Positions 1 to 9,969 of a stretch of DNA of 64,000 nucleotides are shown in pieces (the stretch's first letter is position 1; every line of letters begins with the position of its first letter). Made by a program: the position numbers and the translations under genes. The DNA comes from Novosphingobium sp. KA1 (lineage in GTDB: Bacteria > Pseudomonadota > Alphaproteobacteria > Sphingomonadales > Sphingomonadaceae), in assembly GCF_017309955.1 (NCBI RefSeq), contig NZ_CP021247.1, positions 3,664,093-3,728,092 of the forward strand. The letters run 5' to 3'. Below the pieces are notes generated by a model that was given only the letters and a program-made list of their open reading frames with translations, did no database searches and was not told the DNA's origin.

Positions 1-1
1 G

Positions 2-124
2 GACGAACCCGAAGTGCCGGACGAAGCCAACTGGCCGCTGCCCTATTCGGCGGCGCGTGCCGCCGCCCTCACCCCGATCCTGCAAGACGTGCTGAAGGCC
101 GCCATCGCCTTCGCGCAATCCTGA
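2..124 (+). CDS. hutG: C-terminal end of N-formylglutamate amidohydrolase-like protein (partial)
   Basis: The open frame enters from the left edge and ends at a TGA 16 bases before hutU. Only 40 residues are visible, ending in a pattern ([14 protein letters not shown]...) like the C-terminus of N-formylglutamate deformylases, which release glutamate from N-formylglutamate in the last step of one histidine-degradation branch. The assignment rests mainly on its place directly upstream of hutU on the same strand. A different hut protein cannot be excluded from so short a tail. Confidence 0.55.
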   Translation, partial: DEPEVPDEANWPLPYSAARAAALTPILQDVLKAAIAFAQS

Positions 125-140
125 CCTGAGGAAACACACA

Positions 141-1805
141 ATGACCCGCCTCGACAACAGCCGCGTCATCAAGCCTGCGACCGGCACCGAACTTTCCGCG
201 AAATCGTGGCTCACCGAAGCCCCCTTGCGCATGCTGATGAACAACCTCCACCCCGACGTGGCCGAGCGGCCCGAGGAACTGGTGGTCTACGGCGGCATCG
301 GCCGCGCCGCGCGCGACTGGGAAAGCTACGACAAGATCGTCGAGACCCTGCGCCGCCTGAACGATGACGAGACGCTGCTGGTCCAGTCCGGCAAGCCGGT
401 CGGGGTGTTCCGCACCCATGCCGATGCGCCGCGCGTGCTGATCGCCAATTCCAACCTCGTGCCGGAATGGGCGAATTGGGAACACTTCAACGAACTCGAT
501 AAGCGCGGCCTTGCCATGTACGGCCAGATGACCGCCGGATCGTGGATCTACATCGGCACGCAGGGCATCGTTCAGGGCACCTACGAAACGTTCGTCGAGA
601 TGGGCCGCCAGCACTACGATGGCGACCTTTCGGGCAAGTGGCTGCTGACCGCCGGCCTTGGCGGCATGGGCGGCGCCCAGCCGCTGGCCGCCGTGATGGC
701 GGGCGCCTCGTGCCTTGCCATCGAATGCCAGCCCAGCCGCATCGAAATGCGCCTGCGCACCGGCTACCTCGACGTCGCCGCCGAGACCATCGACGAAGCC
801 ATGGCGATCATCGCGAAGGCCAATGCCGACAAGAAGCCGGTCTCGGTCGGCCTGCTCGGCAATGCGGCGGAGCTGCTGCCCGAAATCTACGCGCGCGGCA
901 TCCGTCCCGACTTGCTGACCGACCAGACTTCCGCCCACGATCCCGTCAACGGCTACCTCCCCGCCGGCTGGACCGTTGCCGAATGGATCGAGCGCCGCGA
1001 GCGTGAGCCCGAAGCCGTCGCCAGGGCGGCCAAGGCCTCCATGGCGGTCCACGTGCGGGCCATGCTCGACTTCCAGGCGGCGGGCGTGCCCACCACCGAC
1101 TATGGCAATAACATCCGCCAGATGGCGAAGGACGAAGGCGTCGAGAACGCGTTCGACTTCCCCGGCTTCGTGCCCGCCTATATCCGCCCGCTGTTCTGCC
1201 GCGGCGTGGGGCCGTTCCGCTGGGCCGCGCTTTCGGGCGATCCCGAGGACATCTACAAGACCGACGCCAAAGTGAAGGAACTGCTGCCCGACCACGCGCA
1301 CTTGCACAACTGGCTCGACATGGCGCGCGAGAAGATCCAGTTCCAGGGCCTGCCCGCGCGCATCTGCTGGGTCGGGCTGGGTGACCGTCATCGCCTCGGC
1401 CTCGCCTTCAACGAGATGGTGGCGAACGGCGAACTCAAGGCCCCGGTCGTGATCGGCCGCGACCACCTCGACAGCGGCTCCGTCGCCTCGCCCAACCGCG
1501 AGACCGAGGCCATGCGCGACGGTTCGGACGCGGTTTCGGACTGGCCGCTGCTCAACGCGCTGCTCAACACCGCGAGCGGCGCCACATGGGTCTCGCTGCA
1601 CCACGGCGGCGGCGTCGGCATGGGCTATTCGCAGCATTCGGGCATGGTCATCGTTGCCGACGGCACCGAAGCGGCGGCGAAACGTCTGGAGCGCGTGCTG
1701 TGGAACGACCCGGCGACGGGCGTGATGCGTCACGCCGATGCCGGGTACGAGATCGCGCGGGATTGTGCGCGGGAGAAGGGTCTGGATCTTCCCGGAATTT
1801 TTTGA
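141..1805 (+). CDS. hutU: Urocanate hydratase (urocanase)
   Basis: Converts urocanate to 4-imidazolone-5-propionate in the cytoplasm, the second step of histidine breakdown, using tightly bound NAD+. The 554-residue length is that of full urocanases. The glycine-rich NAD-binding stretch GLGGMGGAQ lies near residues 172-180, [18 protein letters not shown] near 260-277, and the cysteine of PARICW at about 409 matches the active-site cysteine of the Pseudomonas enzyme (Cys410). The start ATG follows GAGGAAA. It is probably cotranscribed with the hutG-like gene upstream; the rest of the hut operon lies outside the window to the left, since unrelated genes follow on the other strand. Confidence 0.97.
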   Translation: MTRLDNSRVIKPATGTELSAKSWLTEAPLRMLMNNLHPDVAERPEELVVYGGIGRAARDWESYDKIVETLRRLNDDETLLVQSGKPVGVFRTHADAPRVLIANSNLVPEWANWEHFNELDKRGLAMYGQMTAGSWIYIGTQGIVQGTYETFVEMGRQHYDGDLSGKWLLTAGLGGMGGAQPLAAVMAGASCLAIECQPSRIEMRLRTGYLDVAAETIDEAMAIIAKANADKKPVSVGLLGNAAELLPEIYARGIRPDLLTDQTSAHDPVNGYLPAGWTVAEWIERREREPEAVARAAKASMAVHVRAMLDFQAAGVPTTDYGNNIRQMAKDEGVENAFDFPGFVPAYIRPLFCRGVGPFRWAALSGDPEDIYKTDAKVKELLPDHAHLHNWLDMAREKIQFQGLPARICWVGLGDRHRLGLAFNEMVANGELKAPVVIGRDHLDSGSVASPNRETEAMRDGSDAVSDWPLLNALLNTASGATWVSLHHGGGVGMGYSQHSGMVIVADGTEAAAKRLERVLWNDPATGVMRHADAGYEIARDCAREKGLDLPGIF

Positions 1806-1827
1806 TCCGAGCCTGATCCTATCACCC

Positions 1828-1918
1828 CGTCGTCCCCGCGCAGGCGGGGACCCCGCTTGTTCTTCCGGCCTGGCGTTGTGGCCAAAAAAGCGGGGCCCCC
1901 GCCTACGCGGGGGCGACG
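1828..1918. repeat. 31-bp imperfect inverted repeat (sphingomonad-type GC-rich palindrome)
   Basis: The arms 1828-1858 and 1888-1918 are reverse complements with three mismatches, around a 29-base centre. Each arm contains the motif CCCCGCG(C/T)AGGCGGGG. A second copy of the same family lies at 15344-15435. The gap between hutU and the minus-strand oxidoreductase (1806-2059) holds this element and no gene I can support. It may serve as a bidirectional terminator for the convergent genes, but it has no U-rich tail. Confidence 0.8.
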
Positions 1919-2059
1919 GCGTTTATTGGGTTCGAAGGCTATCCTGCCCCAGTCCGGCCGAAGGCCATTCGAAGCCGGAATGCCTGCGCAAGGGCTTAGC
2001 CCAGGCGCGACGCAGACATTGTGCGGGTCTGGGGGATCATCCCCCAGAATCCCCATTTT

Positions 2060-3118
2060 TTAACGGCTTTCAGCCCATGCCCGCCGCTCTGCCTCGGTCA
2101 GCGGCAGTTCCACGCAGCGCCCTTCCGCAGCCGATTGCTGCGCCGCCTCGATAACCGCCATCACCGCCAGCGACTGGATCGGCGGCACCGGGTTCGCCGC
2201 CCTGCTCTGCGCCGCTTCGGCCACGAGGCGGTAGAACTCCCGCTGGTCGCCGCGCTCGGCGGGAATGCTGCGCGGAGCGTTTCCGGCCCTATGCAGCACG
2301 AGCGGATCGGGGTCTTCGCCCCAGCCCTCGGCGCCGGGCGTCATGCCTGCGACAAGCTGGCTCTCCTGCATGTCCATGCCCTGCTTCACGGCGCTGCCGC
2401 CGGTGCCGTGGACCACGAAGCGCGGCGAGCCGCCCGATACCAGCATCGAGGCGTGAAGGATCGCCCGCTTGCCGCCGAATTCGAGCACGACATGGGCCCA
2501 GTCATCGGCCTGCGCGCCTTCGCGCTGGAGCGCGAGCGAGGCGGTCACCCGCTCCGGCAGGCCCATCAGCAGCAGCGCGTGATCGGCAAGGTGCGGCCCC
2601 AGATCGAACCACACGCCCGCCCCCGGCCCGGCGTTCTCGCGCCAGCGGTCGCGAACCTGCGGGCGGAAGCGGTCGAAACGGGTTTCAAGGTGGACGGGAT
2701 CGCCCACCAGTCCGTCAGCGATGGTCTTGCGCACGGTGGCAAAGTCGCTGTCCCAGCGGCGGTTGTGGAACACCGTCAGGTTACGCCCGGTTTCCTGCGA
2801 AAGGGCGATCAGGGCGCGCGCTTCGGCAAGGTCCAGCGTAAAGGGCTTGTCGACGACGACATGCTTGCCCGCCCGCATCGCCGCTGCCGCCAGCGGGAAA
2901 TGCATGGAGTTGGGCGCGGCGATGACGACAAGATCGATGGCCGGATCGGCCAGCAGCGCCTCGGCCTCTGCGTGGATCGTCGCCTCCGGGTAGCGTTCCA
3001 GGATGGGCGCGGGCCTGCTCGACACAAAAGCGCCGAGCGAGAGCCCCGGCACCGCCGCAATCAGCGGCGCATGGAAGGTCGCCCCGGCATAGCCGTAGCC
3101 GATCAGGCCGACCCTCAC
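2060..3118 (-). CDS. Gfo/Idh/MocA family oxidoreductase
   Basis: NAD(P)-dependent oxidoreductase of the glucose-fructose oxidoreductase/inositol dehydrogenase family. The N-terminal Rossmann motif VGLIGYGYAGATFHAPL starts at residue 3, and the family signature around HVVVDKPFTLDLAEAR carries the EKP-type lysine (here DKP); WFDLGPHLADHALLLMG follows in the C-terminal half. I chose the GTG at 3118 (352 residues), preceded by GGGCGAGG. A longer frame begins inside the malic enzyme gene and adds residues unlike the family. The gene starts 26 bases after the malic enzyme stop on the same strand, so it is likely the last gene of the dctA-malic enzyme unit. The substrate cannot be read from sequence. 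Confidence 0.88.
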   Translation of the reverse strand: MRVGLIGYGYAGATFHAPLIAAVPGLSLGAFVSSRPAPILERYPEATIHAEAEALLADPAIDLVVIAAPNSMHFPLAAAAMRAGKHVVVDKPFTLDLAEARALIALSQETGRNLTVFHNRRWDSDFATVRKTIADGLVGDPVHLETRFDRFRPQVRDRWRENAGPGAGVWFDLGPHLADHALLLMGLPERVTASLALQREGAQADDWAHVVLEFGGKRAILHASMLVSGGSPRFVVHGTGGSAVKQGMDMQESQLVAGMTPGAEGWGEDPDPLVLHRAGNAPRSIPAERGDQREFYRLVAEAAQSRAANPVPPIQSLAVMAVIEAAQQSAAEGRCVELPLTEAERRAWAESR

Positions 3119-3144
3119 GCGCTCATGCGCCTCGCCCACCGCGC

Positions 3145-4776
3145 TTACTCGACCGGGGCGTATTCGGCCTTCCACATGCTCGCCGCGATGCTCTCGCGGG
3201 TGAGCGCTTCGGGCTCGGCCGTGGCGAGGCCTTCCGCCACCGCCTGTTCGACGACGGCAACGGCGATTTCCAGCGCCACTTCGCGCAGCGCGGTGACCGG
3301 CGGCAGCAGGCCCTCGTCGCCCTCATGCAGTTCACCGAGACGGCGCGCGGCGGCCATGAACATGCCGTCGCTGACCGTGGTCGCCCCGCTCGCCAGCGCG
3401 CCGAGGCCGATGCCGGGGAAGACGTAGACGTTGTTGACCTGCGTCACCCCGGCAATGCCGAAGGGGCTGCCGGTGCCGACGATGGCCTTGCCGCCGGTCC
3501 ATTCCAGCACGTCGGCCGGGTGGGCTTCGGCGCGCGAGATCGGGTTGGAAAGCGGGAACACCACCGGGCGTTCGACATGCTCGGCCATGGTGCGGATCGC
3601 GCGCTCGTCGAAGGCCGCCTTCTGGCCCGAGGTGCCGATCAGCACGGTGGGCTTCACGTTGGCGATGGTGTCCTGCAGCGTGATCATGTTGCTGCCCGAG
3701 AGGTTCCAGCCGGCAATATCGGCGGGATCGTGCGCCAGCTTCACCTGCTGCGGCGGCATGCGCGGAACGTCGGAGAGGATCAGGCCGTCACGGTCGACCG
3801 CCCAGATCTTCGCGCGCGCATCGGCTTCGCCGAGGCCTTCGAGCTGCATGGCCTGCACCAGCATCTCGGCAACCCCGCTGCCCGCCGCGCCCGCGCCGAA
3901 CAGCACCACGCGCTGCTCGGTGATCGGCACGCCGGTCTTGCGGATCGCCGAAAGCAGCGTGCCGACGGCGGTGGCGGCCGTGCCCTGGATGTCGTCGTTG
4001 AAGCTCAGCAGGCGGTCGCGGTAGCGCACCAGCAGGTCGTAGGCGTTCTTGCCCGCGAAGTCCTCCCACTGCAGCAGCACGCCGGGGAAGCGGTCGTTCA
4101 CGGCGGAGACGAAGGCCTCGACAAAATCGTCGTAGTCCTTGCCGCGCACGCGGGGCGCCCGGTAGCCGATGTAGAGCGGGTCTTCGCGCAGCGCATGGTT
4201 GTCGGTGCCGAGGTCGAGCAGGATCGGCAGCACTTCGGCCGGGTGAATGCCCGCGCAGGCGGTGTAGAGCGCCAGCTTGCCGATCGGGATGCCCATGCCG
4301 CCAGCGCCCTGATCGCCAAGGCCGAGGATACGCTCGCCATCGCTGACGACGATCACCTTCACGCGGTCATAGGCCGGATCGGAGAGAATATCGGCAATGC
4401 GGTGGCGGTTGGAATAGCTGAGGAACAGGCCGCGCGGGCGGCGGTAGATCTCGCTGAAACGCTCGCAGCCCTCGCCCACGGTCGGCGTGTAGACCAGCGG
4501 CAGCATGCGCGGCAGGTCGCTCTGCACCAGTGCGTGGAACAGCACTTCGTTCGAGTCCTGAAGCTCGCGCAGAAAGGCGTAGCGCTGGAAGTCGCTTTCC
4601 TTGTCCTCCAGGGCGTTGCGGCGGCGCTCGATCTGGCTGTCCAGCGTGCCGACATGCGGCGGCAGCAGCCCGTGCAGGCCGAACTCGTCTCGCTCCTCCT
4701 CGGTGAAGGCGGTGCCCTTGTTGGTCAGCGGATCGGAGAGCAGCGCGCGGGCTGCGGCGTGGCGGGTGGGGGACAT
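3145..4776 (-). CDS. maeA: NAD-dependent malic enzyme (large SfcA type)
   Basis: Oxidative decarboxylation of malate to pyruvate. The protein has 543 residues from the ATG at 4776, which follows GAGGAAAGG; the open frame runs further upstream, but those residues look non-coding. Visible signatures are [21 protein letters not shown] near the N-terminus, [21 protein letters not shown], the metal-binding region [28 protein letters not shown], the nucleotide fold [13 protein letters not shown], and [13 protein letters not shown]. The ~540-residue length and the order of motifs fit the SfcA/MaeA type rather than the MaeB-PTA fusion. It sits downstream of the C4-dicarboxylate permease on the same strand, which suggests joint use for growth on succinate, fumarate or malate. 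Confidence 0.95.
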   Translation of the reverse strand: MSPTRHAAARALLSDPLTNKGTAFTEEERDEFGLHGLLPPHVGTLDSQIERRRNALEDKESDFQRYAFLRELQDSNEVLFHALVQSDLPRMLPLVYTPTVGEGCERFSEIYRRPRGLFLSYSNRHRIADILSDPAYDRVKVIVVSDGERILGLGDQGAGGMGIPIGKLALYTACAGIHPAEVLPILLDLGTDNHALREDPLYIGYRAPRVRGKDYDDFVEAFVSAVNDRFPGVLLQWEDFAGKNAYDLLVRYRDRLLSFNDDIQGTAATAVGTLLSAIRKTGVPITEQRVVLFGAGAAGSGVAEMLVQAMQLEGLGEADARAKIWAVDRDGLILSDVPRMPPQQVKLAHDPADIAGWNLSGSNMITLQDTIANVKPTVLIGTSGQKAAFDERAIRTMAEHVERPVVFPLSNPISRAEAHPADVLEWTGGKAIVGTGSPFGIAGVTQVNNVYVFPGIGLGALASGATTVSDGMFMAAARRLGELHEGDEGLLPPVTALREVALEIAVAVVEQAVAEGLATAEPEALTRESIAASMWKAEYAPVE

Positions 4777-4821
4777 CGGCGACCTTTCCTCAAACTTCCA
4801 GATGCCCGGCCGCGAAGGACG

Positions 4822-4841
4822 GCGCCGCCGGACGGCGGCGC
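4822..4841. promoter_or_regulatory. 8-bp GC hairpin between dctA and malic enzyme genes
   Basis: GCGCCGCC at 4822-4829 and GGCGGCGC at 4834-4841 form a perfect stem with a GGAC loop, in the 180-base gap between dctA and the malic enzyme gene on the minus strand. There is no T-run on either side, so it is not a classical terminator. It could attenuate read-through or protect the dctA message. Confidence 0.4.
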
Positions 4842-4956
4842 AATGGGAACTGTCCTCCCTTGGAGTTGGGGGGGGACGGCACGGGCTCGCGGCTGAGCGA
4901 TAGACCGCAGACGATGCCGTGTCACGCCGTGACGATTGCAATTAATGCACCTGCGG

Positions 4957-6291
4957 TTACCCGGCACCGACCGCCGGCGGCGGCGCTTCAGAATGGCCCT
5001 CGCCGCGATTGCCGATGACCGCGCGGAAGCGCTCCATGTCGATCGCGCGTTCCCAGCGCGAAACCACCACCGTCGCCACGGCATTGCCGATGAAGTTCGT
5101 CAGGCTGCGGCATTCGGACATGAAACGGTCGACGCCCAGGATCAGCGCCATGCCCGCCACCGGCACCGAAGGCACGATGGAGAGCGTGGCCGCGAGCGTG
5201 ATGAAGCCCGCGCCGGTCACCCCCGCCGCGCCCTTGGACGAGAGCATGGCAACGCCCAGCAGCAGCAGTTCCTCACCCAGCGAGAGGTGGACGTTGCAGG
5301 CCTGCGCGATGAACAGCGCGGCCAGCGTCATGTAGATATTGGTGCCGTCGAGGTTGAAGCTGTAGCCGGTGGGCACCACAAGGCCGACAACCGGGCGCGG
5401 GCAGCCCGCGCGCTCCAGCTTTTCCATCAGCAGCGGCAGCGCGCTTTCGGAGGAGGAAGTGCCCAGCACCAGCAAGAGTTCGGTCTTGAGGTAGGCGACC
5501 AGCGCAAAGATCGAGAACCCGCACAGACGCGCCACCGTGCCCAGCACCACAAAAACGAACAGCGCCGAGGTCAGGTAGAAGGTCGCCACCAGCCCCGCGA
5601 GGTTCGCAAGGCTTTCCACGCCGTACTTGCCGATGGTGAAGGCCATGGCGCCAAACGCACCGATCGGCGCGGCTTTCATGACGATCGACACCAGCTTGAA
5701 GAAGACCAGCGAGATCGTTTCCAGCAGCGACAGCGCCGGGGCGCCGCGGTCGCCCAGCATGGCGAGCGAGACACCGAACAGGATCGCGACGACAAGGACC
5801 TGCAGGATGTTCCCCTCGGTCATCGAGGAGAGGAACGTCTCGGGGATCATCGCCATCAGGAAACCGGTGAGCGAGGTCTCGTGCGCCTTTTCCGAATAGA
5901 GCGCGACCTTGGAGGCATCGAGCGTGGAGGGATCGATGTTGAGCCCGTGCCCCGGCCGCACCACATTGGCGACGATCAGGCCGACCACCAGCGCCAGGCT
6001 GGAGAAGAACAGGAAATAGGCAAAGGCCTTGGCGGCCACGCGGCCCACCGATTTGAGGTCGCGCATCGCCGCGATACCGGTGGTGATGGTGAGGAAGATG
6101 ACCGGCGCGATCACCATCTTCACCAGCTTGATGAAGGCATCGCCCAGCGGCTTCAGCGCCTCGCCCGCATCGGGGCGGAAATGGCCGATCAAAACGCCCA
6201 GCGCGATGGCGACGAGAACCTGGAAATAGAGGTGGCTGTACCAGCGCTGCGGCTTGGCACGTTCACCCGGCTCGGATGAAGCGATATGCAT
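4957..6291 (-). CDS. dctA: C4-dicarboxylate:cation symporter DctA
   Basis: Inner-membrane symporter of the DAACS family for succinate, fumarate and malate. The ATG at 6291 follows AAGGAG and gives 444 residues, the usual DctA length. The sequence has the family's many hydrophobic segments, the serine-rich re-entrant loop [16 protein letters not shown], and the substrate/cation motif [21 protein letters not shown]. It is first in a minus-strand row with malic enzyme and a Gfo/Idh/MocA protein. No two-component dctBD pair is present in the window. Confidence 0.96.
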   Translation of the reverse strand: MHIASSEPGERAKPQRWYSHLYFQVLVAIALGVLIGHFRPDAGEALKPLGDAFIKLVKMVIAPVIFLTITTGIAAMRDLKSVGRVAAKAFAYFLFFSSLALVVGLIVANVVRPGHGLNIDPSTLDASKVALYSEKAHETSLTGFLMAMIPETFLSSMTEGNILQVLVVAILFGVSLAMLGDRGAPALSLLETISLVFFKLVSIVMKAAPIGAFGAMAFTIGKYGVESLANLAGLVATFYLTSALFVFVVLGTVARLCGFSIFALVAYLKTELLLVLGTSSSESALPLLMEKLERAGCPRPVVGLVVPTGYSFNLDGTNIYMTLAALFIAQACNVHLSLGEELLLLGVAMLSSKGAAGVTGAGFITLAATLSIVPSVPVAGMALILGVDRFMSECRSLTNFIGNAVATVVVSRWERAIDMERFRAVIGNRGEGHSEAPPPAVGAG

Positions 6292-6430
6292 GGGACCCGT
6301 CTTGTGCTCCTTGGCGCCGCGCACCCCCCGAAAGGCGCGGCCATCGCCGGACCCTGTGCGATTTGCGGGCCGGTTCCAAGCGCTTTTTATGCAGGAATGG
6401 CCGCTTGCAGCGCGTGCTTTCCAACCCCGC

Positions 6431-6508
6431 CCGCTCATCCTGAGCCTGTCGAAGAGTGCATGCGTTGCGCCCAGCCTCCGGGGCCTTCGACAAGCTCAGG
6501 CTGAGCGG
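6431..6508. repeat. 24-bp imperfect inverted repeat (CTTCGACAAGCTCAGG family)
   Basis: The arms 6431-6454 and 6485-6508 are reverse complements with two mismatches. The inner arm reads CTTCGACAAGCTCAGGCTGA, a motif I recognise as very common between genes of sphingomonads. A truncated half-copy of the other repeat family (CCCCGTCGCCTTCGCGGGGA) follows at about 6547-6566. Together they fill the 6292-6615 gap upstream of dctA; I see no gene there. Confidence 0.75.
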
Positions 6509-6615
6509 GGTTGAAGGATAGCGTGCAAATCATTCGTCCAACAACACCCCGTCGCCTTCGCGGGGATGACGAAGTGTTTGGTGTGGGTGGAGCGTTAGCC
6601 GGTCACCCCGCCCGG

Positions 6616-6999
6616 TCACGCCAGCCGCGTCTCGATCGGCAGGCCGTTCTTCAGCGTCAGCGTCACCGGCGTGCGCTCGGCGATATCGGCAAGGCGGGCC
6701 TTCTGTTCGTCATCCAGCCCGGTGATGGTCAGCGTGCGGGCAATGTGCAGATCGCCCTTCCCGCCCTTGAGCGCGAGGTCGACGGTCAACTCGCCGAACT
6801 GCCACCCCTTGCGCGCGGCGTACATCTTCAGCGTGATCGCGGTGCAGGCGCCGAGGCTGGCGAGCAGCAGGTCGTAAGGCGCCGGCCCCAGGCCCTGCCC
6901 GCCGAGCGAAGCAGGTTCGTCGGCGGTGATGGCGTGACCACCCACCACGATTTCGGTGCGCCAGGGGGTCTGGCCGATGGTGGCGGTTGCTTGGGTCAT
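6616..6999 (-). CDS. OsmC/Ohr family protein
   Basis: A 127-residue cytoplasmic protein of the OsmC family, thiol-dependent peroxidases acting on organic hydroperoxides. The core pattern PYDLLLASLGACTAITLKMYAARKGW (residues about 40-65) has the conserved cysteine in GAC. The second conserved cysteine usual in Ohr proteins is not apparent, so this is closer to the general OsmC/YhfA-like branch than to Ohr. Its start lies 11 bases after the stop of the upstream pirin gene, so the two are almost certainly cotranscribed. Confidence 0.9.
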   Translation of the reverse strand: MTQATATIGQTPWRTEIVVGGHAITADEPASLGGQGLGPAPYDLLLASLGACTAITLKMYAARKGWQFGELTVDLALKGGKGDLHIARTLTITGLDDEQKARLADIAERTPVTLTLKNGLPIETRLA

Positions 7000-7010
7000 G
7001 GCCGGGCCTT

Positions 7011-7907
7011 TCAGGCAGGAAGCGGAATGAAGTCGGGTTCGCCGGGCACGGCGGGGAAGCGCTGGGCCTTCCAGTCCTCCTTCGCCTGTTCGAGGCGATC
7101 CTTCGACGAGGACACGAAATTCCAGAAGATATGGCGCTGTTCGGGCAGCGGCTCACCGCCGAGCAGCATCAACCGAGTGTGCCCCTTGGCGCGCAGCACC
7201 AGTTCGGCGCCGGGCTGGAAGACCACCAGTTCGCCCTCGCCGAACGTGCCGTTCTGGCCGACGACTTCCACCGCCCCGCTGACGACGTAGACCGCCCGCT
7301 CGACATGCTCGGCCTTGAGCTGATAGCGCGCGCCGTCCAGCATCACGATGTCGGCATAGATCATGTCCGAATAGGTCTTCAGCGGCGAGGTCATGCCGTC
7401 GGACGTACCGGCGATCAGCGTGAAGCGCGTGCCGGCATCTTCGCTGACGGGCATCTCGTCCGCCTTGTGGTGCGCGAAGGAGGCGCCGATTTCCTCGTGC
7501 TCCTTCGGCAGCGCCACCCAGGTCTGCAACCCGAACAGCTTGCCGCCCCTGGCGCGGTTTTCCGGCGAGGTGCGCTCGGAATGGACGATGCCGCTGCCCG
7601 CGGTCATCCAGTTGACCTCTCCGGGGAGGATCGGCTGGACCGAGCCCAGCGAATCCCGGTGCAGGATCTCGCCCTCGATCAGATAGGTGAGCGTGGAAAG
7701 ACCGATGTGCGGGTGGGGCCGCACGTCGAGGCCTTCGCCCGACTTGAACACCGCCTCGCCCATCTGGTCGAAAAAGATGAAGGGGCCAACCATGCGGCGC
7801 TGCGCGACCGGCAGCGCGCGGCGGACCTTGAAGCCGTCGCCAAGGTCGCGGACCGAGGGAAGGATGACGAGGTCAACGCCTTCGACATCGGAAGAATGCA
7901 CGGACAT
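7011..7907 (-). CDS. Pirin family protein (bicupin)
   Basis: A 298-residue bicupin of the pirin family. The N-terminal cupin has the metal-ligand pattern HPHIGLSTLTYLIEGEILHRDSLG and, further on, NWMTAGSGIVHSER; the C-terminal cupin appears in MLDGARYQLKAEHVERAVYVVSGAVEV. Bacterial pirins include quercetin 2,3-dioxygenase-like enzymes and proteins of unknown substrate. It lies between a second pirin upstream and osmC downstream on the minus strand, all divergent from a LysR regulator. That suggests a redox or electrophile response, by inference only. Confidence 0.92.
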   Translation of the reverse strand: MSVHSSDVEGVDLVILPSVRDLGDGFKVRRALPVAQRRMVGPFIFFDQMGEAVFKSGEGLDVRPHPHIGLSTLTYLIEGEILHRDSLGSVQPILPGEVNWMTAGSGIVHSERTSPENRARGGKLFGLQTWVALPKEHEEIGASFAHHKADEMPVSEDAGTRFTLIAGTSDGMTSPLKTYSDMIYADIVMLDGARYQLKAEHVERAVYVVSGAVEVVGQNGTFGEGELVVFQPGAELVLRAKGHTRLMLLGGEPLPEQRHIFWNFVSSSKDRLEQAKEDWKAQRFPAVPGEPDFIPLPA

Positions 7908-7977
7908 GATCGGCTCTCCGTAAAAGGCAGGGCGGGCACCCGTGGGGCCCGCCCCTATTGTTATCAGGCTTTTGTTA

Positions 7978-8676
7978 TCAGGCGGCGTCGACGAGGACGA
8001 TTTCGCTGTCCTCGATCGCGGTCACCCGCAGCACGTCGAGATCGCTGATCGCGGCGCCGTCACGGGCGTTGACGCGAACGTCATCGATCTGCACCGCACC
8101 GGTGGCCGGAACGAGGTAGGCCTTGCGGTCCTTGCCCAGCGGGTATTCGGCGGTCTCGCCAGCCTTCAGCGTGGCCGCCACGACCTTGGCGTCGGTGCGG
8201 ATCGGCAGGGCATCGTTGTCGTTCTCGTAGCCGGAAGCCAGCGTCACGAACTGGCCCGAACGCTCGCCCTTGGGGAAGGGACGCGAGCCCCAGCTCGGCT
8301 GTTCGCCGTTGCGGGTGGGGATGATCCAGATCTGGAAGATGCGGGTTTCGACGTCTTCCATGTTGTATTCTGAGTGCTGGATCCCGGTGCCCGCGCTCAT
8401 CACCTGAACGTCGCCGGCCTCGGTGCGGCCCTTGTTGCCCAGGTTGTCCTGGTGAGTGATCGCGCCTTCACGGACATAGGTGATGATTTCCATGTCGCGG
8501 TGCGGGTGCGGCGGGAAGCCGGTCTTGGGCGCAATCACGTCGTCGTTCCAGACGCGCAGGTTGCCCCAGTGGACGCGGGCCGGATCGTGGTAGCCGGCGA
8601 ACGAGAAGTGGTGCTTGGCGTCGAGCCAGCCGTGGTTGGCGCCGCCGAGGCTGTCGAAGGGGCGAAGTTCGATCAT
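7978..8676 (-). CDS. Pirin family protein (YhhW/YhaK-like)
   Basis: Second pirin, 232 residues from the ATG at 8676, which follows AGGAG (AGGAGATTTAGGACC). The longer open frame upstream would run into the regulatory region. Cupin signatures: PPHPHRDMEIITYVREGAITHQDNLG near residues 58-83 and MSAGTGIQHSEYN, giving the His/His/His/Glu-type metal site. The C-terminal cupin is short (VRVNARDGAAISDL). It is the first gene of the pirin-pirin-osmC row and the closest to the LysR gene, hence the likely regulated target. Confidence 0.92.
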   Translation of the reverse strand: MIELRPFDSLGGANHGWLDAKHHFSFAGYHDPARVHWGNLRVWNDDVIAPKTGFPPHPHRDMEIITYVREGAITHQDNLGNKGRTEAGDVQVMSAGTGIQHSEYNMEDVETRIFQIWIIPTRNGEQPSWGSRPFPKGERSGQFVTLASGYENDNDALPIRTDAKVVAATLKAGETAEYPLGKDRKAYLVPATGAVQIDDVRVNARDGAAISDLDVLRVTAIEDSEIVLVDAA

Positions 8677-8753
8677 GGTCCTAAATCTCCTGTCTTGGCG
8701 GGGATACCGGTCAAATCCGGTGTCCGCCTCGTCGAAGACCCATATAGCCCTTG

Positions 8754-8774
8754 CCATCTTTCCAGATCAGATGG
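8754..8774. promoter_or_regulatory. Candidate LysR operator dyad
   Basis: CCATCT at 8754-8759 and AGATGG at 8769-8774 form a perfect 6-bp inverted repeat around 9 bases. It lies in the 149-base divergent region between the pirin start (8676) and the LysR start (8826). Position and form suit a LysR-type binding site controlling both directions. It is not a strict T-N11-A site. Confidence 0.45.
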
Positions 8775-8825
8775 ATAAAATCGACCGTACTATTCCACCA
8801 AGTTGAAAAGCGGAGCGGTAATTAC

Positions 8826-9755
8826 GTGAGCAACCCGGGCACGCCCACCTTCGACCAGCTTCGCATCTTCCTTGCCGTGGTGGACACCGGCAGTTTCGCG
8901 GGCGCGGCGCGCAAGCTGAACCGCGCGGTTTCGGTGATCAGTTATGGGATTTCCAACCTCGAGGGGCAACTGGGGTTGATGCTGTTCGACCGCGAAGGCA
9001 CCCGCAAGCCGCAGCTGACCGTCGCCGGCCGCGCGGTTCTCGCCGAGGCGCGCGGCGTTGCAGAGGGGATCGACGGGCTGCGTGCCAAAGTCAAAGGCCT
9101 GCTCGACGGTCTGGAAGCCGAAGTCGATCTCGCTGTCGACGTCATGTACCCGGCCGAGCGGCTCGGCGTGATCCTGCGCGCCTTTGCCGCCGAGTTTCCC
9201 ACCGTGCAGCTGCGCCTCCATGTCGAGGCGCTCGGCGCGGTGACCGCCATGGTGCTCGACGGCACCGCCGCGATCGGCCTGTCCGGCCCGCTGTTTGCCG
9301 GGGTCGAGGGGCTGGAAAGCGTCTCGATGGGATCGGTCGCCATGGTCCCCGTCGCCGCGCCCGACCATCCGCTCGGCCGCATGACCGAGATCGCGCCGGG
9401 GGCGGGGCGCGACTATACGCAGCTGGTGCTGTCCGACCGCTCGCGCTTCACCGAAGGCCGCGACTTCGCGGTGATGAGCCCCAAGACCTGGCGCCTCGCC
9501 GACCTTGGCTCCAAGCACGCGCTGCTGCGCGAGGGCATCGGCTGGGGCAACATGCCGCTGCCGATGATCGAGCCCGACCTGGTCGCCGGCACCCTGATCC
9601 GCCTCAGCATGCCCGACCAGCCGGGCGGCATCTACCGGTTCGCCGGCATCTGGCGGCGCGACACCCCGCCCGGCCCCGCCGCGGCCTGGCTGATCGACCG
9701 CTTCGTCGCACAAAGCGCGCTGGACCCGTCGAGCGCCGAACTGCCCGATATCTGA
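8826..9755 (+). CDS. LysR family transcriptional regulator
   Basis: A 309-residue LysR-type regulator starting at the GTG at 8826 (SNPGTPTFDQLRIFLAVVDTGS...). An earlier ATG at 8751 would add residues read from the operator region. The winged helix-turn-helix occupies roughly residues 8-66 (FLAVVDTGSFAGAARKLNRAVSVISYGISNLEGQLG), followed by the periplasmic-binding-protein-like effector domain. It is transcribed away from the pirin-pirin-osmC genes and by family habit probably autoregulates and controls them. The inducer is unknown. Confidence 0.93.
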   Translation: MSNPGTPTFDQLRIFLAVVDTGSFAGAARKLNRAVSVISYGISNLEGQLGLMLFDREGTRKPQLTVAGRAVLAEARGVAEGIDGLRAKVKGLLDGLEAEVDLAVDVMYPAERLGVILRAFAAEFPTVQLRLHVEALGAVTAMVLDGTAAIGLSGPLFAGVEGLESVSMGSVAMVPVAAPDHPLGRMTEIAPGAGRDYTQLVLSDRSRFTEGRDFAVMSPKTWRLADLGSKHALLREGIGWGNMPLPMIEPDLVAGTLIRLSMPDQPGGIYRFAGIWRRDTPPGPAAAWLIDRFVAQSALDPSSAELPDI

Positions 9756-9969
9756 GAGGCCGTTTGTTCGAAAATGCCCGAAGGGCGCCTCCCAAACATT
9801 CCCGCAGAAGAGCGCCGAAGAGGATGGTAAAATTCGCGTTAATTAAAAGTTGTTTTTAAAGTGAAAATCAATCGTAGCAATTGAAGTACAAACAAAGCAC
9901 TGGCGAATCACTTCGTTTTCCCGGATCAATCCACTGTAATCCGGCAAGCAGAGACTGGAGTAATCCCCC

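Noticed and set aside
1806..2059. Overlapping short frames between hutU and the oxidoreductase as small genes
   Set aside because: They are translations of the palindromic repeat read in several frames, with no start signal or protein-like composition.
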